DNA from: Erythroxylum novogranatense
Taxonomy: Eukaryota > Streptophyta > Magnoliopsida > Malpighiales > Erythroxylaceae
Assembly: GCA_029891385.1 (NCBI GenBank)
Contig: CM057233.1
Location: 36,935,540-36,999,539, forward strand
Length of the DNA stretch: 64,000 bases
Direction of reading: 5' to 3'
The translations under genes were made by a program, and so were the position numbers. The notes below the pieces were generated by a model. It worked only from the letters and a program-made list of their open reading frames with translations. It did not search any database and had not been told where the DNA came from. Shown piece by piece: positions 36,099 through 48,800 of this stretch (its first letter is position 1; every line of letters begins with the position of its first letter).

Positions 36099-36110
36099 GA
36101 GGGGAAGAAA
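36097..36110 (+). other. Gypsy-2 polypurine tract
   Basis: AAGAGGGGAAGAAA directly precedes the 3' LTR at 36111. Confidence 0.85.
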
Positions 36111-36336
36111 TGTTGGGCCCCAAATTTTTGTTTTCTTGAAGTTACTAAGTATGAATTATTTTGATTTATGATTTATGACATAGTTTGATTTTATTGAAAA
36201 TGTTCATGAAAAATTAGGCTTTATTTGAGTTTAGGGTGGAATAAATGTTTATGGAAGAGTAAAAATGTTTAAAGGCATAATGGTCAAGGCACTTGAGTTA
36301 TGATGTTTAAGGCTAAGCAAAGGAGGGTATTTTAGT
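36111..36336 (+). repeat. Gypsy-2 3' LTR, first segment
   Basis: It is collinear with the first about 226 bp of the 5' LTR (28979 onward). It ends at TTAGT, where Gypsy-3 inserted. Confidence 0.92.
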
Positions 36337-39300
36337 TGTAGCGCCCCCTTACCATAGGGTATCCACCAGAACGCCCGTAGGTCATTCCGATACATATCCT
36401 ACGACAAGAGACCACTACCGACAACAACCACTACACTCCTCATGGCATCACAATCATAAGACAGTAATAAGAAACTGGCTACTTTTTAAAACCAAACTAG
36501 ATTCCATTTCATTCATTCAAAACTTAATAATTCACAACTGTCAGTACTTTTTAAGTTACACATGTTTCACATCTTGTCTTGTATAATAACCAGATCTAAC
36601 TATCGGTCTCCAAAAGAAAGCCCGGTGACCGACCTTTGAGCCATTGCTTTTCTCGCCAATCCATCAGATACTACTCTACAAATCTGAGGAGCTATCTGCC
36701 ATGCTAGGCCCGAAAAATAAGTTGCAATTTTGGGTGAGTTTGCGAACTCAATGAGAAACCATCATCGATGGTTCTCCCAATTCATGCATCATATAAGCAT
36801 GAAACAAAGATACCGCATAATTATACAAAACACAACATGAATACGATCCGCGAATAATTACAGATCACAAAGACGGTAAATATACACCCGATAAAAATAT
36901 TGTCGATATAGAATCCGAGATGCAATGCACATGTGACTCTTTTCCAGCTCATTTCAATGATTGTGACCGAGCGCATAATGTTGATCAAGATAGACGCGTC
37001 AGGGAGAATTATCTCCGTCGAGCTCGAGGCTCGGTTCAAGATATCGAGCTCTAGGCTCGGTTCAAGATCTGATGGCGCCTCGGTTCACAATTTTCCTTTT
37101 AACGATGTGATGTATTTGTGCATGAATGCACATGTTTCACAACAATAAACATGGTATTTCACGATCAATATTCAATCCAATTAAACAGTTACCTCATGTA
37201 AATTCACAATCGAGAATACCACATAATCCCGTAGAAAATCAATCACATTATAATTCATGTAATCCCGTAGGCGCCAGTCACAACAATAATTCATGTATTC
37301 TCCGTAGGGCAATCAATTCACAGCTAACACATAGATTGGAATAACCAACTAGGTTACTCACCTAATAACTTCCACGCTAACGCCGGAAGTCTCTCCCAAT
37401 TTCAGGAACGATGGTCCACCTGGAGCCTCTATAACAAATTAAATGAATAACTATTACCATTGGTGTAAATGATTAAACAATGCACATGAAATCGAGAAAA
37501 ATGTATATAATGCATGTTCATGGCAATCCGGCCCTAATCCAATATTTCCCATAATAAAATTCTATGAAAATTAGAAATCCATAGGCGCCGACGGCGCAAT
37601 TCGGACCTCTATAGGTCCCCAATTAAATAAAACAGTGTTTACAAGTTCCAGTCAATAGGGCTACGTCAAATTCCGCCTAAAATTCCCGATTTCTCAGAAA
37701 ATGAAATTAAATATTCAACTAATCCGATGCCTCTGGAATCAGGTCAATCGGACGTCGGACGGAAAGAAATTGACAAAAGAACAATTGTACCTTTTAATAA
37801 CAAATAATAATCAAAATAAAATAATTATATATACATATATCTTTGAAACGCTTCGCGTCGCGAGGCGAGACGCCCATCTCGAGGCGAAATCGCCTCACTT
37901 CGTCGCGAGGGCGAGGCGTCGCCCTCGCGACCAGCCTCTAAACTCGCCCTCGCGAGGCGAGACGTCGCCCTCGCGAGGCGGCGAGTTTTCACTGCCACCT
38001 CGCCCTTTTTTTTTTTCCAGATTTCAATCTTAATTTCCATCCACTCTAACTTTTAGCACACAATTCAGAAAAATACCCACTATACCTCATTGGAAAGCTT
38101 ATGCAAAGCTCTACAACTCTCAAGAAGACCAAAAAAATCAAATCCAACCCTAAGGGTATCAAATAACCCATCAAACCTTCTGCCTACTAACTTTTCATCA
38201 ATACAGGGCAGTACATTTTCAATGTCATAACTCACTGATTCTTCAGTAATAAATTACCACAAAAATATGGTCAACAAGTTCACAATGTCCTCAACAACTT
38301 TCATGAACAACCCAAAATCAAATTCTATTGCAAACCAAGTCAATTAATTCATCTAATGTTACTGTCCCTGAAAACCTTCAATTTGGGCAGTAACCTTACA
38401 ACAAGCATAACTTCCAGTATACAAGTCAATAAAATCATAACTTTATATCCCTGTAAAGATAACATCTTAAACTTAATTTTTCATGAAGCACTCATCATCC
38501 AATTCGATCTCTAACCATTTGAAAACTGTTATGGAAGTTTCTGTTGTCATCAGCCATTCATAACCTAATGTAGGATCAGTTTTGAAAATCATATCTCCCA
38601 ATTCTGACTTCTAAAATTACATACCAAATATCAATTTCAAGATAATCTCTTCCTCTACAACTTTTCAGAAGCTCACTCACACCAATTCAGTCCACATAAA
38701 ATGTTAAAATTGCCTCAAATCAGTAAACTCACAAAATCACACTTAAACTAGGTTTCATCCAAAATGCTCAAAACCAGCCATTAGTAATCAATTCATATCT
38801 CCCAACACACAATTCCAAAAATAGCAAGATCAGTAGCAATGGAAAGATAATCAATTATACTACAACTTCCATGAAGACCATTCTCCCTAATTCCATCTCA
38901 ATTAATTCATACAAATCAACAAAACTCAGATGTCATGGTTGCGGTTACTGTTCACAGGCAATGGAACAGTAACTTTCCATGCAAAATTTCACCCTTCTAT
39001 CATTGAAATTCAACAACACCTATTTCACACTAAATTAAAGCCAACATCCCAAAGTTTCAGTGGCCACTAACCTTACCTCATTTGCATTTCTACACAATAA
39101 GTTATGAATAAAACAGTAACATCTATTACAAATCTCATTTTCCAGATTCAATGTTAACCTTAGTTCAAAACACTTCCAATATCTTTTCACATCACTAAAC
39201 ATCAAAATAAATACAAATTAAATATTAATACCATCATACATATATTAGGGCTAACACTGAAAAATTGGCAGCACTAAATTCCTCAATTCAAATACTCAAT

Positions 39301-40304
39301 TAATTATCCCTATTCAATCCAAAAATCAAACTATAACATTAACTTCAATGCATCTTCACCTAGCCTCATCCCTTTTTCATCAAATCATAATAACCATCAC
39401 TTTAATGCCTACCTAAACCTAATACATGCTTTAAACCCATTTATTAACTACCCACACTATCAATCCATATGAAAGACATCATTAAACTCAAATACTTAAA
39501 TGAAACTTACCTAACACAATTCTCCTTCAAAGCTTCTACTTCCAACTTTTACCTTCTAACCTTTATATCAAGCTACCACCCTTTTCCTTTCCAAGCATAT
39601 ACCAAACTCATCATCTAGCTTTGATGAGAGTAAAGAAAATAGCTTGATGCTATGGAGAACATGGAGAAAAGAAGAGCCAAACTTGCGATGGTTTGATGGA
39701 GAAGGTTTGAGTGTTTTCGGATGGCTTCTAAACAAAACCTACACAATTATCTCTTCATTCCCTTTAACATCACACATCCGAAATAGCATGAGGAGGAGCA
39801 TTAAATGTGACTATAAAAATGGCAACATGTGATTGGCTTCTTTTAATAAGAAAAGTCAAATTATTACTATTTAATCCAGTCCAAAATTTTACTCCATTAA
39901 CTCTAATGACCCTACTTTCAGTCCCAAAATAATATACCCAATATTACTGTGCCACTGGGTAGCGATCTTTGCTACCGAGAATTGACCGATTCGCCAATTG
40001 GCGATTTTACCGGTCCAGGAATTGTTTCCGGAAAAATCCAGAAAAATTCCTAAAAATCCCTAAAAATGTAAAACGATTTATGGCACAGTCCAAATAATTT
40101 TCCAAACTCAATTACCCCATTAATTTCACACAAGAGTTCAATTTCAACCCTGTTTTAAAATGACATGAATGCATGTATACTATGTGCATGTGCAACCCGT
40201 CAAGAATTATAGAGACTATATGTCATGCGCATGCCGAGATATAATTACATATCCCAACCCAACCTAATTACCAAAATACCCTTCCTATAGGAGAGGATGT
40301 TACA
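36337..40304 (-). repeat. Gypsy-3 LTR (3' copy)
   Basis: Read on the minus strand, long stretches align with the E1 LTR. These include the modules of about 185 bp, the block TTTGATACCCTTAG before the array, CCGATTGACCTGATT and GAGGCATCGGATTAG after it, AGGTGAGTAACC, and a GCGCTCGGTCACAA block. It carries the CCTCGCGAGG array at 37851-37985. Confidence 0.92.
37851..37985. repeat. CCTCGCGAGG palindrome array in Gypsy-3 3' LTR
   Basis: This GC-rich tract has about six TCGCGA-centred palindromic units and intervening GGCGAG/CTCGCC runs. It occupies the position held by TAGTCGACTA in E1. Confidence 0.88.
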
Positions 40305-40316
40305 ATTCTCCCTCCT
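40305..40316 (-). other. Gypsy-3 polypurine tract
   Basis: On the minus strand AGGAGGGAGAAT immediately precedes the 3' LTR, after a TTCGAGGACGAAATT segment shared with the ends of Gypsy-2 and E1. Confidence 0.8.
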
Positions 40317-41530
40317 AACAAAAATTTCGTCCTCGAAATTCTTACCTGTTTGATCGAAAAGGTGAGGATACTGTCTCCTCATATGCTCCTCGGTCTCCCA
40401 GGTAGCCTTCTCAGTCGAATGGTTCCGCCAGAGAACCTTCACCAGTGGAATACTCTTATTCCTCAATTGTTTCACCTGAGACCCGATAATCTGAATCGGC
40501 TCCTCCACATAACTCGACATCGAGACCTCAATCTCCCGAGCCAGATCACATTTGTCGGATCCGACCGATATCTGCGGAGCATACTCACATGGAAGACGTC
40601 ATGTAACTGAGACATCTCACTCGGTAAAGCTAGCCTGTAGGCCAAAGGTCCGATCCTCTCAGTGATCTCATATGGACCAATGTACCTAGGGCTTAACTTC
40701 CCTTTCTCCCAAATCTCAAGACACCACGCCATACGGTGACACCGTAAGAACACTTTGTCGCCCACATTATACTCAATGTCCCTCCCATGCCGATCAACAT
40801 AGCTCTTACATCCCGAGCCGCTTAATGCGACTCAATCGCTTTCACTTTATCAACAGTATCCTGAATCAACTCAGGCCCCTCAATCATCCTTACTCCCTCT
40901 TCGTCCCAATACAAAGGCGATCTACACGGTCGCCCATACAGTGCCTCATATGGAGCCATCCCGATGCTACTATGATAGTGATTGTTATATGCAAACTCTA
41001 TCAAGGCCAAGCATCGATCCCATGCTCCTCTGAACTCCAATACATGCGAAAGCATATCCTCAACAGCCTTAATCGTCCTCTCACTCGCCCATCCGTTCGA
41101 GGATGAAATCTTTGATCGAAATTCAACTTAGTACCCATAGCAGATCATAAACTCGCCGTAACCTCAAGTAAATCTGGGATCCTCGCGACACTATCGACCT
41201 TTGGAACCCCGCAGCCTCACTATCTCCGCCACATACTTCGGGCCAACCGATCCATAGTATTATTCTCCTCACCGCCAAGAAATGAGTCGATTTAGTTAAC
41301 CGTCCACTATGACCCAGATAGCATCATCTTTGCCTCGGCGTCCTAGGCAACCCCATAATGAAATCCATGGTGATCCGCTCCCATTTCCACTCCGAATAGC
41401 AACGAATGAAGCTTCCCTCTCGAGCTTGGTGCTCACTTTAACTTGCGGCACGTCAAACACTGGACACATACTCACCACCGCTTCTTCATACCAGCCACCG
41501 AAATGTTGCTTAAGGGTGTTATACATCTTG
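40317..41530 (-). pseudogene. Gypsy-3 integrase and chromodomain
   Basis: The minus strand shows, in several frames, the integrase C-terminal region (GPYEITERIGPLAYRLALP, HDVFHVSMLRRY). A chromodomain-like end (VKVLWRNHSTEKATWETE, HLFDQTG) lies at 40317-40430. Upstream are IEFAYNNHYHSSIGMAPYE and a trace of the catalytic core near 41300-41526. Frame breaks are frequent. Confidence 0.82.
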
Positions 41531-43060
41531 GTAGTACCGGATGCATAGCATATGTGGCCATGTGAGCCTCCTCCAAGATATCTCGCCTCGGATCATCTAC
41601 ATCAGCACACAAAGTCTCCGCCCTATCCATAGAGTCTCATCTCTCACATCAAACTCAGATCTCGAATCACCTTCACTTTCTCAATCGGTCTCACCATAAC
41701 AGATCCTTATCCTCGAACCTCCTAATCTCGCCCAAGAGCATCGGTCTCAATCTCAATGTAGCCAATAATACTCCATCCTGCCCAAATTCATCAAAGACAT
41801 TCAAAGCTCTCAATCGAATCAAATTAGGCAATCTCATTGCACAATCTGAGTCAGATCAGATGTGACTTTCTACTCGAGCATCTCGCCACCACATTAGCTT
41901 TTCCAGGTGATACTCGATAAATGCAACGTAATCCTTCAAAGAACTCAAGCCACCTCCTCTGCATCTCAAATTCAACTCTCTCGCTCAAGAGGGTATCTCA
42001 AACTCTTATGGTCAAGAAAGATCCGAAAGGTCTCACCATACGTAATGCCTCCAAATCTTCAATGCAAATCGATTGCAGCTAACTCCAAATCATGAACAGG
42101 ATAGTTTACCTCATGAATCCTCAACTGTCTCGAGGCATAGGCAATGACTCTACCATGTCTTTGTCAAGACACATCCCAATCCTCGATGTGATGCATCATT
42201 GACACCTCAAATCCTCCAGTCCCAGATGGAATAGCCAACACCGTGCAAGAGTCAACCGATGTTTCACTCCTCAGCTCTTCCGACACTCCTCGGTCCATCC
42301 GAATGGCACATTCTTCCTCAAAGTTTTGTCGGAGGTGAGATCAATGAAAACCCTCGACAAACCTCCGTAATAACCACCAATCCGAGGAAACTCAATCTCC
42401 GCACATTCTAGAGCTTCCCATTTCAAAGACCGCCTCAACCTTACTCGGATCTACACGAATACCCTCTCCGGTCACTATATGCCCCAAAAGATCACTGATC
42501 CAAACCAAAATTCACATTTGCTGAATTTGGCGAACAACTATCTCTCCTCATCGCTCGTAACACAATCCTCAAATGCTCACTATGCTCTGCTCATCCCTTG
42601 AATACACTAGGATGTCATCAATGAAAACTATAACAAACCGATCCAGTAGGCTGAAATACCTTATTCATCAAGGCCATAAAAAGCTGCCGGGCATTTGTCA
42701 ACCCAAACGGCATCACTAGAAACTCGAAATGCCCATACCGCTCTAAATGCACTCTTAGGCACATCGGCCTCGCAATCTTCAATCGATAGTAACCAGATCG
42801 CAGATCTAACTTGGTGAACACCGAGCTCCTCGCAATCGATCAAATAAGTCATCGATCCTAGCGCAAGGTACTTGTTCTTTCTCGTCACCGATTCAATTGC
42901 CTATAATCGATGCACACCTCAAAGTCCCATCCTTTTCTTCACAAACAAAACTGGAGCTCCCATGGTGAAACACTAGGTCTAATGAACCCTTCTCCAAAGA
43001 ACTCCCGCAATCGAACCTTCAACTCCCTCGCCCACAGGTGCCATCCTATATGGAGGTATA
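41531..43060 (-). pseudogene. Gypsy-3 RNase H and reverse transcriptase remnants
   Basis: The best block is at about 42618-42821 (minus): [15 protein letters not shown] and [17 protein letters not shown], with DDILVY-like coding just downstream near 42600. The RNase H part (41600-42500) is detectable only as short matches. Many breaks coincide with CG where CHG is expected, so technical loss is likely to contribute. Confidence 0.7.
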
Positions 43061-44837
43061 GATATAGGAGCGGTACACAGGCGAGGTCAATGGTAAACTC
43101 GTCTCCCGATCCGGTGGCAAACCCAGTAACTCATCAGAAACACATCCGAAATTCCTAACCACGGAATATCCTCAAGCCTCTGCTTCAACTCGGTGTCAAT
43201 CACATGAGCCGATAGGCCTCACAACCTCCTCGCATCAACCTCGTGGCACTAAGGAAAGAGATCATCCGGCCGCCTTTGCCGGCTAACTCCTCTCAACATC
43301 GCTTCTAGGGTGACCAGAGACTCCAAAACAACCTCCTTGGTATAGCAGTCCATGATAGCCCTATGAGCGATAAGCCAATCCATCCCGAATGACATCGATC
43401 TCTCGGAGGCAACACTATAAGGTCCGCCTCAATCTTGCTGATCAATCAATCGAGCATCCCTGCAGACCTCTCCCAATGCGATAGTAGTACCTAGAGGTGT
43501 ACTCACCTCAGCCCATACTATAACATCTCCCTATCCCCATGCAATCTACATGCCATATGAGGTGCAATAAAGAATGCGTGGATCCAGGATCCAAAGAATG
43601 CAAATGCCTCAATATCGAAAGGAGAAGCATACCACCACAACATCGGGGAATCTGGGCCTCCTGCAGCGTCATGGCGTATACTCGCTTTGGGGCTGTGGTC
43701 GTGCCCGACCCTCGATTCTCAAAGGACCCTCGGCTCTACCACGGCCTCTACCTCGGCCCTCCGTCCGGATCCACCCTCTACTCTACTCACATGCAACATA
43801 CTACTCCCGACTCGTCCCACTACCAAAGAGTTGAACTCTCAATGTATCGAGGCAATCCACGACGATGCTCGATCGAGCCGCACCTCAAACAAGCCCCATA
43901 AGCCACCAACACTCCCCATCGTGTCTTCTATCACAATGCGGGCACACTGGAGAAATCGCCAGAGCCTCGCCACTACCACTACCAGTCGATCCAAATCTCC
44001 CTCTCGCCCAAATCCAGATCGTCTCGAACCTCCGGAGACTGAAAGTCCCGCTCGGCGCTTACTAAAGCTCCTCGCCAGAGCGCTCGACTATCATTGGGCC
44101 GCTTACCGGGACCCAATCTCACTGTCTCGTCTCATCACCGCTTCCACTTAACGGCGTGCAATTTCAACTCAATGAATGTACCCATGTCCCACCAAGCCAA
44201 CTCGATACGGATCTCGGTGTTGAGGCCATTCTCGAACCTCCGCACTTATCAACCTCGGTCGGGACCATCACAGTAGCATAATCTATCAGCTCATTAAATT
44301 TTACCTCATAATCAGCCACCGACATCCTACCCTGCTTTAGTTCCAGAAACTCCTGCATCTTCATATCAAGATAGACCTTGGGCATATAATTATCCTGAAG
44401 GCCCTCAGAAACTCAGCCCATGTCAACAAGCAAGGCCTGGTGGTACTGCCTGGCACAGTCTTCCACCACTTATATGCTGGGCCTCGCAATGCGGATATCT
44501 TGCATAATCGAACCTCTCATCGAGTTCGCATCCATCTGATCGAAGACTCTCTCATCCTCTCCAACCATCCTCGGCCTCTACGGGTCTCAGACTTGCCATA
44601 AAATTCATGACCCGCCACGCAAAGAAGTCATACCTCCTTTCCCTCACGGAACTCGAGGAGGCAACTCCTCAAGACGAGGCATAGAAGACTCCTACTTGCT
44701 CCCACGGATCCTCGGTCACCGACCGCTCAACTGATCACCTAGCATCAAGACCTAAAACAAAACAAAATTCGATCGGTTTCAACAGCCCATCCGATTCATA
44801 CCTATCTTGTTACTATTCCCAAAGATGCCAAACCATG
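43061..44837 (-). pseudogene. Gypsy-3 protease and gag remnants
   Basis: The clearest gag match is FLELKQGRMSVADYEVKF followed by NELIDYA and MVPTEVDKC at about 44280-44385 (minus), typical of gypsy gag. The remaining sequence is heavily frame-broken; protease could not be positioned with certainty. Confidence 0.55.
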
Positions 44838-44850
44838 CTCGATACCACCA
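44838..44850 (-). other. Gypsy-3 primer-binding site (one base short)
   Basis: On the minus strand the site reads TGGTGGTATCGAGC, whereas the tRNA complement is TGGTATCAGAGC. It has CG (44840-44841) where a CTG on the plus strand would restore the match. Confidence 0.7.
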
Positions 44851-44852
44851 AA

Positions 44853-47800
44853 TGTAGCGCCCTTACCATAGGGTATCCACTGTAACGCCAGTAGTCATTC
44901 CGATACATATCCTACGACAAGAGACCACTACCGACAACAACCACTACACTCCTCATGGCATCACAATCATAAGACAAGAATAAGAAACGGCTACTTTTAA
45001 AACCAAACTAGATTCCATTTCATTCATTCAAAACTTAATAATTCACAATCACAAGACTTTTTAAGTTACACATGTTTCACATACTGTCTCGTATAATAAC
45101 CAGATCTAACTATCGGTCTCCAAAAAAGCCCAATGGACCGACCTTTGAGCCATTGCTTTTCTCGCCAATCCATCAGATACTACTCTACAAATCACGAGGG
45201 AGCTATCTGCTATGCTAGGCCTGAAAAATAAGTTGCAATTTTGGGTGAGTTTGCGAACTCAATGAGAAACCATCATCGATGGTTCTCCCAATTCATGCAT
45301 CATATAAGCATGAAACAAAGATACACGCGATAATTATACAAAACACAACATGAATACAATCCGCGAAATAATTACACCACAAAGACAAGAATATACACCC
45401 GCTAAAATATTGTCGATATAGAATCCAATTATGCAATGCACATGTGACTCTTTTCCAGTTCATTTCAGATTGTGACCGAAGCGCATAATGATGATCAAGA
45501 TAGACGCGGCGTCTGGGAGAATTATCTCCGTCGAGCTCGAGGCTTGGTTCAAGATATCGAGCTCTAGGCTCGGTTCGATCTGATGGCGCCTCGGTTCACA
45601 ATTTTCCTTTTAACGATGTGATGTATTTGTGCGTGAATGCACATGTTTCACAACAAGAAACATGGTATTTCACGATCCAATATTCAATCCAATTAAACAG
45701 TTACCTCATGTAAATTCACATCAAGAATACCACATAATCCCCGTAGGGCAATCAATCATGCTTATAATTCATGTAATCCCGTAGGCGCCAGTCACAACAA
45801 TAATTCATGTATTCCCGTAGGCAATCAATTCACAGCTAACACATAGATTGAATAACCAACTAGGTTACTCACCTAATAACTTCCACGCTAACGCCGAAGT
45901 CTCTGCCAATTCGTGGAACGATGGTCCACTGGAGCCTCTATAACAAATTAAATGAATAACTATTACCATTGGTGTAAATGATTAAACAATGCACATGAAA
46001 TCGAGAAAATGTATATAATGCATGTTCATGGCAATCCCGCCCTAATCCAATATTTCCCATAATAAAATTCTATGAAAATTAGAAATCCATAGGCGCCGAC
46101 GGTGCAATTCGGACCTCTATAGGTCCCCAATTAAATAAAAAGTGTTTACAAGTTCCGTCGATAGGGGCTACGTCAAATTCCGCCTAAAATTCCCGATTTC
46201 TCAGAAAATAAAATTAAATATTCAACGAATCCGATGCCTCTGAATCAGGTCAATCGGACGTCGGACGGAAAGAAATTGACAAAAGAACAATTGTACCTTT
46301 TAATAACAAATAATAATCAAAATAAAATAATTATATATACATATATATCGAACGCTCGCGTCATGAGGCGAGACGCCGCCCATGAGGCGAATCGCCTCAC
46401 TTAAATCGCGAGGCGAGGCGTCGCCTCGCGACCAGCCTCTAAACTCGCCTCATGAGGCGAGACGTCGCCCTCATGAGGCGAAGTTTTCACCGCCACCTCG
46501 CTTTTTTTTTTTTTCCAGATTTCAATCTTAATTTCCATCCACTCTAACTTTTAGCACACAATTCAGAAAATACCCACTATACCTCATTGGAAAGCTTATG
46601 CAAAGCTCTACAACTCTCAAGAAGACCAAAAATCAAATCCAACCCTAAGGGTATCAAATAACCCATCAAACCTTCTGCCTACTAACTTTTCATCAATACA
46701 GGGCAGTACATTTTCAATGTCATAACTCACTGATTCTTCAGTAATAAATTACCACAAAATATGGTCAACAAGTTCACAATGTCCTCAACAACTTTCATGA
46801 ACAACCCAAAATCAAATTCTATTGCAAACCAAGTCAATTAATTCATCTAATGTTACTGTCCCTGAAAACCTTCAATTTGGGCAGTAACCTTACAACAAGC
46901 ATAACTTCCAGTATACAAGTCAATAAAATCATAACTTTATATCCCTGTAAAGATAACATCTTAAACTTAATTTTCATGAAGCACTCATCATCCAATTCGA
47001 TCTCTAACCATTTGAAAACTGTTATGGAAGTTTCTGTTGTCATCAGCCATTCATAACCTAATGTAGGATCAGTTTTGAAAATCATATCTCCCAATTCTGA
47101 CTTCTAAAATTACATACCAAATATCAATTTCAAGATAATCTCTTCCTCTACAACTTTTCAGAAGCTCACTCACACCAATTCAGTCCACATAAAATGTTAA
47201 AATTGCCTCAAATCAGTAAACTCACAAAATCACACTTAAACTAGGTTTCATCCAAAATGCTCAAAACCAGCCATTAGTAATCAATTCATATCTCCCAACA
47301 CACAATTCCAAAAATAGCAAGATCAGTAGCAATGGAAAGATAATCAATTATACTACAACTTCCATGAAGACCATTCTCCCTAATTCCATCTCAATTAATT
47401 CATACAAATCAACAAAACTCAGATGTCATGGTTGCGGTTACTGTTCACAGGCAATGGAACAGTAACTTTCCATGCAAAATTTCACCCTTCTATCATTGAA
47501 ATTCAACAACACCTATTTCACACTAAATTAAAGCCAACATCCCAAAGTTTCAGTGGCCACTAACCTTACCTCATTTGCATTTCTACACAATAAGTTATGA
47601 ATAAAACAGTAACATCTATTACAAATCTCATTTTCCAGATTCAATGTTAACCTTAGTTCAAAACACTTCCAATATCTTTTTCACATCACTAAACATCAAA
47701 ATAAATACAAATTAAATATTAATACCATCATACATATATTAGGGCTAACACTGAAAATTGGCAGCACTAAATTCCTCAATTCAAATACTCAATTAATTAT

Positions 47801-48795
47801 CCCTATTCAATCCAAAATCAAACTATAACATTAACTTCAATGCATCTTCACCTAGCCTCATCCCTTTTTCATCAAATCATAATAACCATCACTTTAATGC
47901 CTACCTAAACCTAATACATGCTTTAAACCCATTTATTAACTACCCCACACTATCAATCCATATGAAAGACATCATTAAACTCAAATACTTAAATGAAACT
48001 TACCTAACACAATTCTCCTTCAAAGCTTCTACTTCCAACTTTTACCTTCTAACCTTTATATCAAGCTACCACCCTTTTCCTTTCCAAGCATATACCAAAC
48101 TCATCATCTAGCTTTGATGAGAGTAAAGAAAATAGCTTGATGCTATGGAGAACATGGAGAAAAGAAGAGCCAAACTTGCGATGGTTTGATGGAGAAGGTT
48201 TGAGTGTTTTCGGATGGCTTCTAAACAAAACCTACACAATTATCTCTTCATTCCCTTTAACATCACACATCCGAAATAGCATGAGGAGGAGCATTAAATG
48301 TGACTATAAAAATGGCAACATGTGATTGGCTTCTTTTAATAAGAAAAGTCAAATTATTACTATTTAATCCAATCAAAATTTTACTCCATTAACTCTAATG
48401 ACCCTACTTTCGGTCCCAAAATAATATACCCAATATTCTTGTGCACTGGTAGCGATCTTTGCTACCGAGAATTGATCGATTCGCTAATTGGCGATTTTAC
48501 GATCCCAGAATTGTTTCCTAAAATCCAGAAAATTCCTAAAATCCCTAAAATGTAAAACGATTTATGGCACAGTCCAAATAATTTTCCAAACTCAATTACC
48601 CCATTAATTTCACACAAGAGTTCAATTTCAACCCTAAGTTTAAAAATGACATGAATGCATGTATACTATGTGCATGTGCAACCCGTCAGTAATTATAGAG
48701 ACTATATGCTGTATGCGCATGCCGAGATATAATTACATATCCCGAACCCAACCTAATTACCAAAATACCCTTCCTATAGGAGAGGGGATGTTACA
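44853..48795 (-). repeat. Gypsy-3 LTR (5' copy)
   Basis: This 3943-bp copy is collinear with the 3' copy. Differences are mostly homopolymer lengths and CHG/CG, plus clustered CGCG/CATG changes in the palindrome array. Confidence 0.92.
46351..46480. repeat. Palindrome array in Gypsy-3 5' LTR, mixed CTCGCGAG and CTCATGAG
   Basis: Four units read CATGAGG where the other LTR has CGCGAGG or a CTCGAGG-like unit; others remain CGCG. The changed units keep palindromic symmetry (CCTCATGAGG). Confidence 0.85.
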
Positions 48796-48800
48796 ATAGT

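Larger units (their letters stand above)
36337..48795 (-). mobile_element. Gypsy-3: Ty3/gypsy chromovirus nested in Gypsy-2's 3' LTR
   Basis: LTRs at 36337-40304 (3968 bp) and 44853-48795 (3943 bp) read TGTAGCG...ATGTTACA on the plus strand. Flanks are TTAGT (36332-36336) and ATAGT (48796-48800); the uninterrupted Gypsy-2 LTR reads TTAGT. The internal 4548 bp encodes, on the minus strand, a degraded gag, pol and chromodomain-bearing integrase. It is the youngest insertion in the nest by position. Its LTRs are very similar to each other, yet its coding region has many single-base losses. Confidence 0.92.

Noticed and set aside
39644..39832. 62-residue open frame, repeated identically at 48137-48325
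   Set aside because: The repetition is explained by both copies lying at the same place in the two Gypsy-3 LTRs. It runs antisense to the element and has no domain.
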